Assembly: GCA_024516155.1 (NCBI GenBank)
Contig: JAJJXM010000017.1
Coordinates: forward strand, 124,001 to 188,000
DNA: 64,000 nt
Source of the DNA: Pyronema omphalodes
Taxonomy: Eukaryota; Ascomycota; Pezizomycetes; Pezizales; Pyronemataceae
Direction: 5' to 3'
Numbering within the stretch: the stretch's first letter is position 1; each line of letters opens with the position of its first letter. A program made the position numbers and the translations under genes. Under the pieces are notes generated by a model that ran no database searches, was not told where the DNA came from, and saw only the letters and a list, made by a program, of their open reading frames with translations. Below are positions 9,944 to 22,498 of this stretch, piece by piece.

Positions 9944-12900
9944 TTAGTCGTCCATTTCTTCGTCAGTTGAGGCATCATCAGGTAGATCAATAAGCCCCGC
10001 GCCGCGCCTCTGCTCGAATATGGGCCTTTTACTGAACATCTCATCCACCAAATCCTCGAGCTCCTCCACATCATGAACTCTCAACTCCTTCTCCGATGCC
10101 ATTATCGATAATAACTTCTGCAAATCCTCAAGCCCCATGACGTCGCGCAGTTCGGTAAAGGCAATCATGATAAGATCTATTTTTGTCTCTAGTTAGCCAT
10201 ATCCTCAAACGAATGAATGAGTTACTAACCTTTAGACCAGGGACAATGCGCGATCCCCCGGTAAAGTACATCTTTCGCTCTTTTATGGCTGCCGTACCGA
10301 AGTTCGAAGTGCACATATGCAATCCACAGCTGTATATTTGATTGTGTCCGTATAGAACCGGTTGCTTCTTCAAAGAGGGCTCTGACCGCATGTACACTGA
10401 AGTGTTCCCCAGATCGCAGCTCTGCCCAAATAGCAAATAGCCAACCTATAACGGTTTCCCTGCCTTCTTTTAATACACGATTTCTGATGACTGTTCGAAG
10501 GTTGTTTGCGATTCTCGTTCTGCTCTCGTTCCAAGAGTAAAGACCCAAGAAAACGGTATTGAAGGGGAAATTTTCCAAGGCAGTTTCTAAAGTAGATCGT
10601 AAGGTGGCCGGTTTGAATGGCTTTGCTGTGATAGAATGCCAGTAAATAAGTCGTGACTTCCGCAGAAGGCAGATCTCATAGACACGGGAGTTAGGTCCCG
10701 TCAAAGAACGTCGCTCAAGTTCCTGCATGAACTCGTCGTACACAGCCAGTGCGGGATCGATATTGATTTTGCTTCCATGGGCTAGGTATTCGAGTAGAGC
10801 GTACAGGTCGTTGTAAACTGCAGCGTACTCATGAAAGTGAAGAGATAACATCGTATGCTGTTGATCTTCCAGATACTAGATGTATTGTCAGCAATTTCCA
10901 GTGTATGATATGATACACTTACCCTCCGTGTTCTCAGCAGCGATGACTTTGAGATTGGAACGCAAGGGTCTAAATTACTGGGTCCCTGGGTAGGCATTCC
11001 ATCCTCAATGGAGAGTATCAAAGATAGAGCCTTCCCAGTGTCCTTTGCGTAAAGCTCCTGCCATACCCATGCATGCCACAGTAGTACCGCATCTTGGCGA
11101 GCGTCCGTAGAGAATTCCTTGCTCATTCCCAGTGCCATAGAGAAAACTTTTCTACCAGCTTCTCTGCCAGTATCGTGCCATTCGATTTGAGCATATGCAC
11201 TCCATAACTGCAAGCTTGTTTTGAACATCTTGATTAGCGCTTTTGCAACTTTTTTGATTCTAGATTTTGTAAGCTTCAACTTCTTTATTTATTAGTACAA
11301 GATGACTAACCCCTTTGGTGCATTTCCCCACTCCCAGGCCAAATAATACAGAGCTAATGACTCGTCGTTGAGCTTGTTCAAGAGCATTTTGAGGGTATTA
11401 CGGATTAATTTGGCCTCTTCGGGGTTGTCTGTATGTAGGCGATTGATTGCATTAAACCACGGTGTTGATTTACTGAATGTACTCTCTCTGCCAAGAGGGC
11501 AATTGTCGATCTTGAATTCGAAAGGACTATCACCGATCCCGGGCTTCATTTCTGGCTCCATACCCTCCCACACTATCGCTAGAGGTCCACCTTCGGTGCG
11601 TTTCCTTGGCCAAAACCAAGGATCCAATACGTTGAAGTTAAGTTGTGATAATGTGTTGTGCAGGAAGATGTCTTTAGTAATATCGTTGTTCGAACATTGT
11701 GACTCAAGCAAAGGTAGGGCTCTGAAGATGAGGAAAACTTTGACTAGTTCTTTGCGAACGCTCTCCGTTGCGAAATAGAATAGGAAATCTGAGAAATCTG
11801 AGAATAGGACAACCCGTAATGGATCCTCATCCTCAACCTCATCCGTCGTTCTTGCTGGCATTCCAAGTCGTTGAGACCATTTGATTTCAGCATCAGTCCA
11901 TGAACCGAAGGGGTCATGAGCGTCGATTTGCGGTATCTGATAAATGTCTTCGACTCTCTCTGGCGCATAACCGTTTTCTCCTGCTGCAACAAAAGCCGCC
12001 CATCCCTGAGCATCGTTTTCTCCGATTCGGGGAACCTCGCTATTCCAAAATCTCTCAAAGCTTTCTAATAAAGCCTCGTGCTCGCGTATCGCCATTGGTG
12101 CCGTAACCGTTGGTGGACAAAACAGATTCAGCTCTAGCATTGCCTGGATTGTGGCTATAGCGTTTTCTTTGTATCCAGAATCCTGCATGAGCAAGACGAA
12201 ACGAAGAAAAACATACAAAATCACCCTATCCAATGCTTCTCGTTCAGAACTGCCGATGGGTTTCTTGAAAGTAGCCTTACTCAAGACACTAAGGCATTCA
12301 CTAAAGCATTTCAGACATTCAGGATAGGTAAATGATAAAAAATCAGTCTGTCTGAAATTGATGTATTTGGTCCACAGTGAAAGCATCGAAGGATTTTCTT
12401 CAAGAAGGCGTATCCATTTTGATAATAATTTCTGAGAGTCCCATAGCTCTTCTGCAACGTCCATGTGCTTTAGTAAGAGCTTTTCATTACCAGGATTCTT
12501 TGCTAAAGCTTTCTGGAGGATATCGAGTTTTATCTCCGCAGAGCTCCTCTTTTCCGCAGCGGTTTTTCGTCTTCCAGTAGCTCCAATGGGTGAGTCATGG
12601 TAGTCAACATATGCCATCCATGCGTCAATATTGTCTGGTTCGGCATCGACTTTACGGGCTAATTCAACCCTCCGTCCACGATCTTCCATATCTTCGACGG
12701 CAATATAATCACCCTCCTCATCAGAGTCCGAGGCGTAGTCAAGGTCGGGGTCTTCTGGTCTGTCTAGCTTTCTTTTCATACCCTCGAGACTCCGGTAGTG
12801 GTCCCTCCCATCATCTGCTGACTGATCGGAGTTCTCATCTTCTTGAGCCTTCCTTTTCTTTGATTTGATATTAAAGGGCACAAACTCCAAGTTACGAGCA

Positions 12901-13765
12901 AATGCTTCTTCCAATCCAGGTTCAGACTTTTTAACTCGTAGTCTTTTTGCGGCTGCGGTGTGCAAACTGGCAAAAGACTGGCGCATACTCCTGGCCGATT
13001 GTCCTTCACCTATTGCCTTCAAAGCTACTGATTTATCATCGCTCTTTTCTCGGTCGATGACCAAATTTTTGGGAAGGCCCAGGATACGACCAGCACCAAA
13101 ACGGTGGTAAGATGGGATGGAATACTTGTATATTGTACCATATACAAGATTTTTTTCATCGCCTTTTGTATCAATTATGTAGTTCTGAAGTTTTTCATAG
13201 TGTGGATCTGAGGAGGGTGGTGATGGTGATAGCCTGGAATTAATATGAACTATCGGTAGTGCAGCTTTCACAGGCGACTCCGGCCTTTTGCTTGATCGAT
13301 GGTATTCGTTTGTTTCGCGTGCATCTCCACGACGATGTGACCGGTCAGGTGAACTTCTTTCATGGTGCCTCTTCCTTCGATCTTTCGTGTCTCTGCTGTG
13401 ATCCCGTCCTTGTCTATGCCTATGCTCGCGTCTCCCGTCGTCACGTTTTCGGTCGCGTTCACGTTCGTGTTGACGCTCTCGACCCGAGCCGTGATGACGG
13501 CTTCTCGATCTCGATCGGTGGTCTCGTTCACGACGACTGTGACGCTTTTCTGAATGTGATTCTTTCGAGCGCTTGGAGCTGTCTTTCGTGGAGTTTGAAG
13601 CTTCAGAAGCTGTGGTCGTCGCGATTGCCGTGACGGAGGGCCTAAAGCTTCCAAACTTGGGAATCACCCGTTTTGCTTCCTTTGGCCAATTAGTTGATGA
13701 ATCCACTGGTATTGCAGCTTTTGATCTTTGTATACCTCTATTTTCTGCTCATCGAAATCTGACAT
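9944..13765 (-). CDS. NRDE2: NRDE-2 family nuclear RNA-surveillance protein
   Basis: NRDE2 (fission yeast Nrl1) works with the Mtr4-like helicase in nuclear RNA processing and small-RNA-linked silencing. Model complement(join(9944..10176,10230..10875,10923..11259,11311..13679,13736..13765)), 1204 residues; all phases agree. The first exon is ten codons (MSDFDEQKIE) and joins to EAKRVIPKFGSFRP, the conserved N-terminal motif. An Arg/Ser/Asp/Glu-rich RS-like region covers about residues 35-150. The diagnostic block YHRFGAGRILGLPKNLV lies near residue 200, and HAT/TPR-like helical repeats (NIDAWMAYVDYHDS, SLWTKYINFRQ, LQLWSAYAQIEW) run to the C-terminus. An unspliced reading would begin at a GTG (13706), which is not a valid start here. 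Divergent from the acidic-protein gene at 14599. Confidence 0.92.
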
Positions 13766-14598
13766 CGATAGCTCTACCGCGTATCTCTCGCTGCCCAGAA
13801 ATGACGTTCGCAACGAACAAACTCTATGTAGCTCTTGTGTAACAACGCGTTTTAGGGTTGTGGCCAATGCGATTTGTAAACCACTCTAGAATACTGGCAT
13901 CGGGTTCTAGCCTTCTAGTGCACAGAGCCCTGTCTTCGGAAAACACACTGACCACCGTGATATTCACTGTGAATAGAATATCTAGAATTATTATGAAAAG
14001 TAAACTTTAGAATGATGGTATTTTATTCATATAGTGACTGATTGATCCATATTATTCCTCAACTTACTGAGTGACATCTATTATTGGCGTTGTGCTGTAC
14101 AGCCAGCCAGTGAAAAATCACTCTTTGTCTTGTGTCCCGGGTAACGCCAAGCCAGAAAAGCTTTTGAGCTGCCAGGCGCACGACGCGACCAGGGCCATCA
14201 TCAAGCGGTAGACGGCCACAAATCCTTCACCTCCCCCTCACCATCCTCCTCATCCACCACAACAAACCCTCGTAACTTGACGACGGGATCTTATCCGTAT
14301 GACGTAAAATATCACCAATATTCGATACATTTCTCTAGCGGTCTTCCTCCAGAAGGGCATACCCCAAACAAGCTCTTCTTCGACCTTTCTACCCTACTTC
14401 TAGAACCAATCTGCTTTCCCCACTCTACACACTCCGAGTACCTTACCACAACCAAACGCCCAACACAAACACCTTCGACAACATACGAAAAATACTAACA
14501 TACAGATAACCAAACATATACTGCCATCTCTCACAAACTCAAACTTGATCCGATCCGCTACGCTTGCCATCGGTCGCACTCAAGAATAACACATATTC
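13766..14598. promoter_or_regulatory. Divergent promoter region between NRDE2 and the acidic-protein gene
   Basis: 833 bases between two start codons on opposite strands, so both promoters must lie here. The part before 14599 is rich in C and A (CACCTCCCCCTCACC near 14230, ACACAAACACC near 14465), typical of a fungal 5' leader. No specific factor site assigned. Confidence 0.4.
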
Positions 14599-17596
14599 AT
14601 GACCTTGACTGTACCCACTGGTCGTACGTCTCTCGTACACCCACTGACTGAGGAATTTTACGACAATCCCGACACTCCTAATACGGCATATTCGTACCAA
14701 GATCCATCCACCGTGAAACCCAACATGCAAAACGACCCCTCTCACCTCGTCGCCCCTATTACGGACGCTATGATGATGTCCACCGATGATGAGATGTTAG
14801 ATTCCGATAGTGACCCGCGGAGAGACGAAGACTTTGATATCGACTTGGATAACGACATTTATTCCGTGTCTGGTGATTTATCTGCCGCTGAGGTCACGAT
14901 GACCATGGACGAAGATCCTATTACATACGAGGAGATTGAGCAGGAGATCGACGACGACATCATGCTAGATGATGAACCAATAGAATACACTCAAGAGAAA
15001 GCTGCAAATGATTTTCAGGAAACGTTGGACGCAACATTTATAGGTGCGACACAACATGAGGACAGGAACCCTATTCAGGATGCTACTCAGGCCGAAGCGT
15101 TCTCCGTTTCTGAGCCAGTACAGATTGACCAACAAGTACACGAAGAGGTTTCCCAACAGGTGTACGAGGCTACTTCTCAAGTAACAGTGGTGTCTGAGCA
15201 GACTGAGCCCACTACTGTTTTAGACGACATAAGCGTCGCCCATTCGCAACCTGATCAGGTTAGAAGTAATGAAGCCGTTGCTACGCAGCCGGAACCAGGA
15301 GAGCCTGCTGCCGATGAGCAAACGGCACTGGTTGATAACACACATGAGCCCGCCCAAGAACTTGACGATAGTAGGAGCTTTTCCACGGCTACGCTCACTC
15401 ATGGAACCCCGGCTCCCGATGAAGTGGATTCTGCCAATTATCACGAAGAGACTTTGGAGCAGGAGCCCCAGACCAGCGACGAATACCCTCGCCCAGCAGA
15501 TTATGACCCACCTACTGAGCAGGATACGTATGATTCGCAATATCAGTATCCAATCATTGTTGAATATGAGCAGAACGAACTCACCCTGTTTCCATCTATG
15601 TCTGATTGGACAGAAAACCCTATGTTTGCTGAAGTTTATCACAATATCCCGTCTCGTTATCTATTGCAAGACGAATCAACATGTGATAAGCCTTTGAAGG
15701 AGCTGTTCTTGAATCTTAGAAACGTCCTTGACCAGGCTGTAGATGCTGATTCAGAATTGATTCTGGAAATCAAACTTCTAGGACTGAAACTAAACGAAGT
15801 GAGTCCCACAATCCACTTTTCTACACTCTTGCGATTGTACTGATAATTTCTAGGATAACCCGGCTAATCAATCTGTCACATTGCGTCATATCCTTGATTT
15901 ACACAATCAACTTTGCCAGAATGATGGTTATCAGATCCCCCTGCCCGTCTCAATATCGCTGTACAGTATCCCAAGACTTCACTACTATTTGGAAGAGATC
16001 AGCAATGCTATTCGCGAACGTAAAGGTATTCGAGAGTATCTTGGGCCTTCAGCAAACGAAGTCGACCTTGCAAGCAATGTAGCAGATATAGCTGACACAG
16101 AAACGCAAAACACTGCGCATACGCCGTTGGTCTGGGAAGACTCTGCACAAGTCCCGGACGAAGATAAAGAAGTAGAAGAAGCAGGAGAAGCAGAAGAGGC
16201 TGGAGAAGCTGCAGAAGCTGCAGAAGCAGGGGAAACAGGTGAAGCAGGGGAAACAGGGGAAGCTGGAGAAGTTGGAGAAGCTGGAGAAGCAGAAGAAGCA
16301 GAAGAAGCAGAAGGTATTGAGGACTTGCGGGACGAAACTACCGATAACGCTTCTGTAGAAACTGTCGGTGGAGGTGTCAGTATGCAAGTCCCAGCCAATC
16401 TGCCTCAGGCTTCCGTTGAGTCCGGAAGAACTTTGATAATTGCGACCGAACCTGTTTCAGTTAGCAAATCTGTGAATCCTATTGACGGCGAGGCGAGTCG
16501 GAAAGGTTCTATTGCACAGAGTAACATTAGCGATGAAGAAGAGCTATTGGAGTACGAGGACGATGACAATGATAATAATCAAGCACAAACAGAACAGCAC
16601 GAATCTAGCCATACCGAAAACGTCGGCGCCGCTGTTGATGCTGCCGCGGACGACGATTTGCTACCGGAGTCGGAGACAATTGTCTCTAACCCCACTGGTA
16701 TGTTTTCCTGACACCCGAAGCATTTATTGCATACTAATGTTGCGCCGTTAGATATTCCTGTGGAATTTCAAGAATCCCCAGCGGAACAAGCAAGCGTAGC
16801 TCTTGCTGCCACAGAATATGCCCAGCATCAAGAGACTTCTAACAAAAATGACGAAAGCAGTAACAATACATCGGCAATTCCAGTATTTGGAGGCGAAACC
16901 GAAGGAGAGTATGAGAATCATGAAGATGATACGGCGGCATATGGATACCAACAGGAAGAAGAATCCCAGGAGAACTCTGGGAATGAAGCTGAGGGAGCTT
17001 ACTCGAATAATGGTTATGACTTCGAGCAACAAGACGCGGCAGGCGAAGAATACCCAGAAGGGTCTTACGAAGACGAAAGCTTTGTTGCTGAAGACAACGA
17101 GTACGTTGAAGGTGATCACCCCGAGCTTGAAGCATACGGTGAATACTACGACGAAGATGAAGAATACATTGAGCAAGAAGATACCGAATATCTCCAGGCA
17201 GAAGTTGAGGCAGAGATTACAGAGTTCGGCCTTGAAGAATTTGACGATGCTCCCATTGAGGCTGTAGAAATCGAGGGAGAAGGCGAAGCTGAAGGATTGG
17301 CTGATCCTTCTGCCACCGCTGCCATGGCCGCCATCGCCGCTCGTTCTCCTACTTGCAGCACCAGTGAGGAAGAGCTCATCGACTACGAGGACGAAGAGCA
17401 ACCATCGGTACAAGTGCCTAAGGCCACCAGTGATATGTCACCTACTTCGCATAAGCGATTTAGGGAGGAATCCGACGATCAAGATGATGAGGAAGAGCTC
17501 GATGAGAACCAAGGTTGGTCATGGCGGCACTCTGGTGATTGGACTGTCACTAATGACGATATTTTCCCAGCATCTAAACGCGCTCGTGCGGAATAG
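14599..17596 (+). CDS. Very acidic, Glu-rich fungal protein of unknown function
   Basis: Model join(14599..15798,15854..16697,16752..17596), 962 residues; both introns have good donors (GTGAGT, GTATGT) and keep phase. The protein is dominated by Asp and Glu (STDDEMLDSDSDP near residue 60; DYEDEEQPS near the end), with a 50-residue Glu-Ala-Gly repeat region encoded at 16168-16320. A short ordered segment with conserved character (LRHILDLHNQL ... IPRLHYYLEEISNAIRERKG) spans the second exon start. The C-terminus ends in a basic ASKRARAE motif that may be a nuclear signal. I recognise no named domain; similar acidic proteins are annotated as hypothetical in ascomycetes. Confidence 0.82.
16168..16320 (+). 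repeat. Coding Glu-Ala-Gly repeat tract
   Basis: Imperfect 9- and 12-base units (GAAGCAGGAGAA, GAAGCTGGAGAA and variants) encode alternating EAGEAGE, EAAEAAE and EAEEAEE. Likely slippage-derived and length-variable. Confidence 0.8.
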
Positions 17597-20500
17597 TTGC
17601 CAGTTCTTTAGGGCCCCATCCTCCATCTTGACCTGGCTACACATTTTCAAAGCTTGTGGAACAAATTGCTACTTTTGAGAATGTGCAGCCATGCGTGTAG
17701 TGCGGCAGCATCTTGTCCTTTCGGTTTGCGATACGATCTTTTGTCAATAATGTTCCTGGCGTTGGGTGTTGTTCGGTTTCTGTTGGGTCTGCCTTTTTGT
17801 GTTAAGATGGTGCAGACTGCTTGGATATGATAGTTTGGTTGGCGTTTGAGGCTTTGGCAGCGTCGAGTATGCGGATGCATGGTCTAGGAGGAGGACCTCC
17901 TCAGTAAGTGATAACTAACAGTACTAATGCTCTTCTCCCTTTCTCCCTTTCTCCCTCTCTCCTTTCCTCCCCCTCTCCTTCTTCTCTTGGACTTTGTTTT
18001 TCTTTGCGCCCCCGTCCAGTATTACTTTGCACAAAAACCTCGTTACACTTGGTGATACCCCACGTAATTCACTGAAATACCCCCGCGTTTTGCGTTTTCC
18101 TTCCTGTTTTTGCTTGATGATTTTTCCACGTATTTCTTTCAGCGTCATTCCGCTATTTCTTTAGCGTACCATGTATTCCCCTCATCGTTATTCCCTCGTT
18201 GGTATTGAGAGTTGGCATGAAGTTACTATGAAGAACAGAAGCTGGTGGAGTGAAGAAGGTGACAGGAGATTCTCAAATCAGCTCTTTCCTTGATGGAATG
18301 TGCTCTGATCGGTGGGTGAAAAGTCTGATATCTGTGATCTTTCGGGTTGTTTGGAATTTTGCGAATAGTTAGTTAGACATGTGGGTTTTGGTATTGATAG
18401 CTTAGTTAGGATTTGTTAGGAATTGAATTAAGTAGTTCGTAAGGATCTCTTTGGGTCTTTTTCCGTTTAACGATTGGTGTTTTTAAGGTGAAATGTGGCT
18501 CTCCATTCCATTGCATGATGTCTCGATGATGTCGCTAGTGAATGCAAATACCCTCCCTACGTTAACGTAGAACTGTACCTTGCATATCTCAACGTGATCC
18601 TTACTCTTGTTAACTCCATCCTCCACTTCTCCACTCTGTCAATCACGCTTCGTCTGCATACCAAAACAGTGATACGCTCGGTTTCGCCAATTCAAATTTA
18701 CGCCCCTTTTGCGGATCCGAAATCCATAATCGTCTCTTGGCAGATCGGATTACTCGAGCAACGTTATGGTCGAGTTCGGTTGGTCTAAGAACTTCGCATG
18801 AGCATACTCGATCTCCTTTGAAACCTCATCACGCTAATTATTGCTCTTCACAGTCTTCACATTACGCAACTGATAGGGCAGTGGCAGTGGCGGCATGATG
18901 CTGCGGCATAGCTCTACAAGTCCACCGTTTACGGCCTCCTCAGTTGAACATATCATTGCGGCTATTTGACATCATATACAGAAACTAGAGCCATTCTAGA
19001 AGATCTACCGTTATGTACCCTCAGCACAACTTCCATAACACCTTCTAGAAGCCGAGGACCGTGCAAACCGTGCAGACCGTGCAAACCTTCAAGCCATGGC
19101 CACCGCTATGTAATGTGATAATTTCATAACAACAAAGAGGATCTTCCGGATCTTGATGAGTTCCCGATATTGTGGACCAAGGATGGAGCATGCTTTTTTT
19201 CCGTCCACGTTTTTCGACTTCAGCCAGCCTTCGGCCCGGAGAGAGCTTGTTTTAACCACAGCGTAATTACTTTATTTTGAATGATATTCCGGGTATTGCT
19301 TTGACTGACAGGAGAGCTAGTGTAATAACCATAACCCCACGGCCCTATAATGAATGGTGTGGACCCTGAATGTGATGCTCGGACTTGAAAATTGGGTTAG
19401 ATCTATGGCATGAGCTTATGGGGTCTCCATACTGCACCTCTTGTTGCTGAATTTCGGATCTTCATAAACAAACAATACACCTCGATGCAACACAACCTCG
19501 GCGATCCAGTATGCTACGTTATATCATGCAACATCCTCGATGATGGACGCTGCAGACTTGATGCCGTGTGGGAGGAACTCCTGTCAGGCACACGTAGCTA
19601 CGTTGGTACCTGCATGCACCGTCTGATTTTCGGCACCTCTTGGTTCCAGTTGGTTTTGCACCAGACTCAATCTTTATTTCGGTCCGTTTTACTGCTTTGC
19701 AAGCTTCAACTCCACGTTCAGGGTTCTTCTCGGATATATTATTTTGTACCGGCTTGTACGGTTTAAGACATCGAGGCCTCTCGCTAATCTCAGAATCTCC
19801 TGGTCGCGCTTTTCTTCTCGGAGATCCGTGGCTGGATGCTCTGCCTAGTACGGCTAGAACTACTCTAGACTTTATCGGATTTTGTGTACACGAAGCCCAC
19901 CGCTTCTGGGGCTTTTTCAAAAATTTCGCCGAATATTTGGACAGCAACCGCCTTGGCAAAACATTGATTCGAACCGCTCGTAGGACAGGAAAGAGCCTTT
20001 TCGGTTTGTTGAGGCGATGGTGAAACTTCCGACTTGAAAACTGAAGCCTGCGCCTCCGTTAGACACCCTTTAGCTCAACGCAGAACCCCTTCTGGCATTT
20101 TTTTGCAACCGCGAAGACAACCGCTGGCTAAATCGATTGGGAGATGGATTGTGGAACACGAGCGTGGACAGGAGACAAAAGACTGGTTAGAGAAGCGCAT
20201 GTGTCAGGTGCTAAGACGCCTGCCGGTGTAGAGGGGGGGTCATGCGGGTAGTGGTCGGATGGGCTTGTCGGCAGCGGATTTGATGTTTACCAGCATCGAG
20301 AAGGTGATAAAACATTTTGGTAATAAGGGAAGTGCGTGGACAATTGATAGGTTTTTACGGAGTTGATGAGAAATCCATCGCCTCGTCATCAGCGCCATGC
20401 GGATGCGGATGTGACAGCTTCCAAAAATACATCTACACTTTACGGTATGCGTGTTGGAAGTGATGAGGAGTCGATGATCGGATATCTGGCAATGGAAGAG

Positions 20501-22498
20501 AAACCGCAAAGAGAACACATCGCCATCGTTAACCGTACATAGAGTAGGTAGACGAATGATGGCTGCAAGCAGCACTACCATCGCTCCCCCTTCGGTACCA
20601 GATGTTGTTTTGCATACCCGTCATTCGACAGCTGTACGGCCTGGAGCGCTTGACGAGCGGGCTACTTGTAGAGCTCTGGTCCTGTGCTTCTGCTGTGCGT
20701 GCTCTGCTGTACGGCGTGGCATGGTGGCTCCGGGAATCAGGCACAGTTGACTTTAGCAGAATTTCAAGCTCGCTCAGGCACCACCATGCTTGCCAGCTGC
20801 TTCTGGTTTCAGCTCGTCGGGTTTCTTTAGATGCGAGCGTGTCTAGGTTTGGTGTCGATCTCCGTTTGGAGTCTGTCGGTGCAGAAGAAGGGATATGGGC
20901 GGCAGAAAATATAAGAATGATGATGCGAGGGTACATAGCATAGCAGAAGCAGCTGTGGCGGAAGTATGTACTGTAAATAGCTGTTGCAGAAGCGGCAAAA
21001 TTAGAAGAAGCAACAACAGAAAGCAGTATGGATTATCCATCTACAGCAGATCTCTTCACGACAGAAACATCCCCCGTGAAGCAACTGTAGTACACTCGTT
21101 TGAGCTTTGGGGCATCGGCGTCTGTAGGCTTACCACGAGCGTCATCAACCACCACCACAACAACGACTCCACCCATCTCCATCCATCTCGTCCTATGCAT
21201 TCCCTAACCTCCAACCCTTCCGCGTCTGCCCTGTAACTTCCTTGCCCTTTCTTTTTTTTCTTACCGAAGCCTCCCCACTCCAAGCCACGCGGCCTTGGCT
21301 CAGTCTTGTGCTCTTTTCCGTCTGCTCGGTTTCGCTTCCGTTTTGTTCTGCAAGTCTCTGTTTCCGTTCTCATTCTTATTGTTCTTTGTTCTGTCATTCT
21401 CTCACTCGTTCCCTCCCCTTCGATTCTGTTTCGTCCTCTTCACGCTCTGTTTCTTACGCTTCAAGCCTCACCCTCCCTCCGCTAGCGGAGCCTGCACCAC
21501 TTTGTCTGAGTCGGTTCGTTTGTCTCGGTGCTGTCGTCGTCTTGTCTTGTCCGTCCGTCTGTGTCCGTCTGTGCCTCTGCCTGAGTAGGCGTCTGTTCAG
21601 ATAGCGAGGTCCCTTAGAGTAACAGACTACCGCGGAGTCTGCTCACCAAAGCCAAACGAAGAAAAAAAAAAGTAACATTGCGCAAGTCAACACCGAACCG
21701 ATTGTGGTAAACTGCTGCATCAGAGGGTTTCTCTTCTTCTCTTATTCACTTCTCCGCGCACGCCAAACAAAGTACACTCCGCTACAAACACTTCGCCGCT
21801 CTGCCTGCAACCGAAACGTAACTGTACTGAGCAGTACCACTTGCACTTGCACTTACGCATCCATTCGCTCATTCAGCTCATTCCGCGGGCCCAAAAAATT
21901 CCCATTCTGCATAGGTGTCCACCTTTTAAGGTTTGCACTCACACAGCAGTCAAGTCAGCCAGCTTACGGTGCCACTGGTCAACAACCTCAATTGCTCCCA
22001 CGCTCCACCCACTCTAAACTTCTACCACTGCAACCGACAAACAGAAACACCGCCCCCCCTCCGCGACCACTCACCTCGCCATCCCACCTTGACCCATAAC
22101 AATTGCCGCATCGGAGCAAACTCTTGCTCTTGACACATTGCAGAAATCAGTGTCGAGTTCAAAGTCGTTACCGTTTATCACCTGGTTGCATCGCTTCTGC
22201 AACTCTCGCTACGAGTACCACCCTCGTCACGAACCTACATACCCCCGTCTATCGAACTCCACTCGGCGCTCCCGTCGGTTCACTCGTGCCACGGAACAAT
22301 CGGCCACCAACCGCCAACCACCACCACGATAACCACGGCGTCCAACGACGGCTACCGATAGAACGCGTTACTACCCTCGCGGCGGAGAGGGAGATCCCGG
22401 CGCGGCGAATTACCCCACAGCTAGCTTAGAGGCGTGTGTGGAGGCGGAGGAAGAGTTACAACGCAGCAGCGGAAAGAGTTATTAATTAGATTGGCAAA
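17597..22498. other. 4.9 kb stretch without recognisable genes
   Basis: Several open frames of 60-146 codons occur on both strands (for example 19410..19766, 19519..19959, 20529..20936, 20602..20943), often overlapping antisense to each other. None has a family motif or an exon series like the neighbours. A pyrimidine-rich part at 21240-21600 and a long C-rich part at 21960-22330 look like a gene leader. The region may hold the promoter and long 5' leader of the NIPA gene, a noncoding RNA, or decayed sequence. Confidence 0.5.
19059..19090 (+). repeat. Short CCGTGCARA tandem repeat
   Basis: About three and a half copies of a 9-base unit (CCGTGCAAA, CCGTGCAGA, CCGTGCAAA). Short and of unknown role. 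Confidence 0.5.

Noticed and set aside
13664..13867. Long N-terminal frame at 13867 or GTG start at 13706 for NRDE2
   Set aside because: The frame from 13867 leaves the NRDE2 frame and stops at 13664; GTG is not expected as a start. The 13765 ATG with intron 13680..13735 fits phase and the conserved N-terminus.
19960..20000. GATTCGAACC resembling a tRNA B box
   Set aside because: No matching acceptor stem or D-arm on the minus strand.
20529..20943. Overlapping sense/antisense frames of 113-135 codons
   Set aside because: No motif, no plausible exon series, and both strands open equally.
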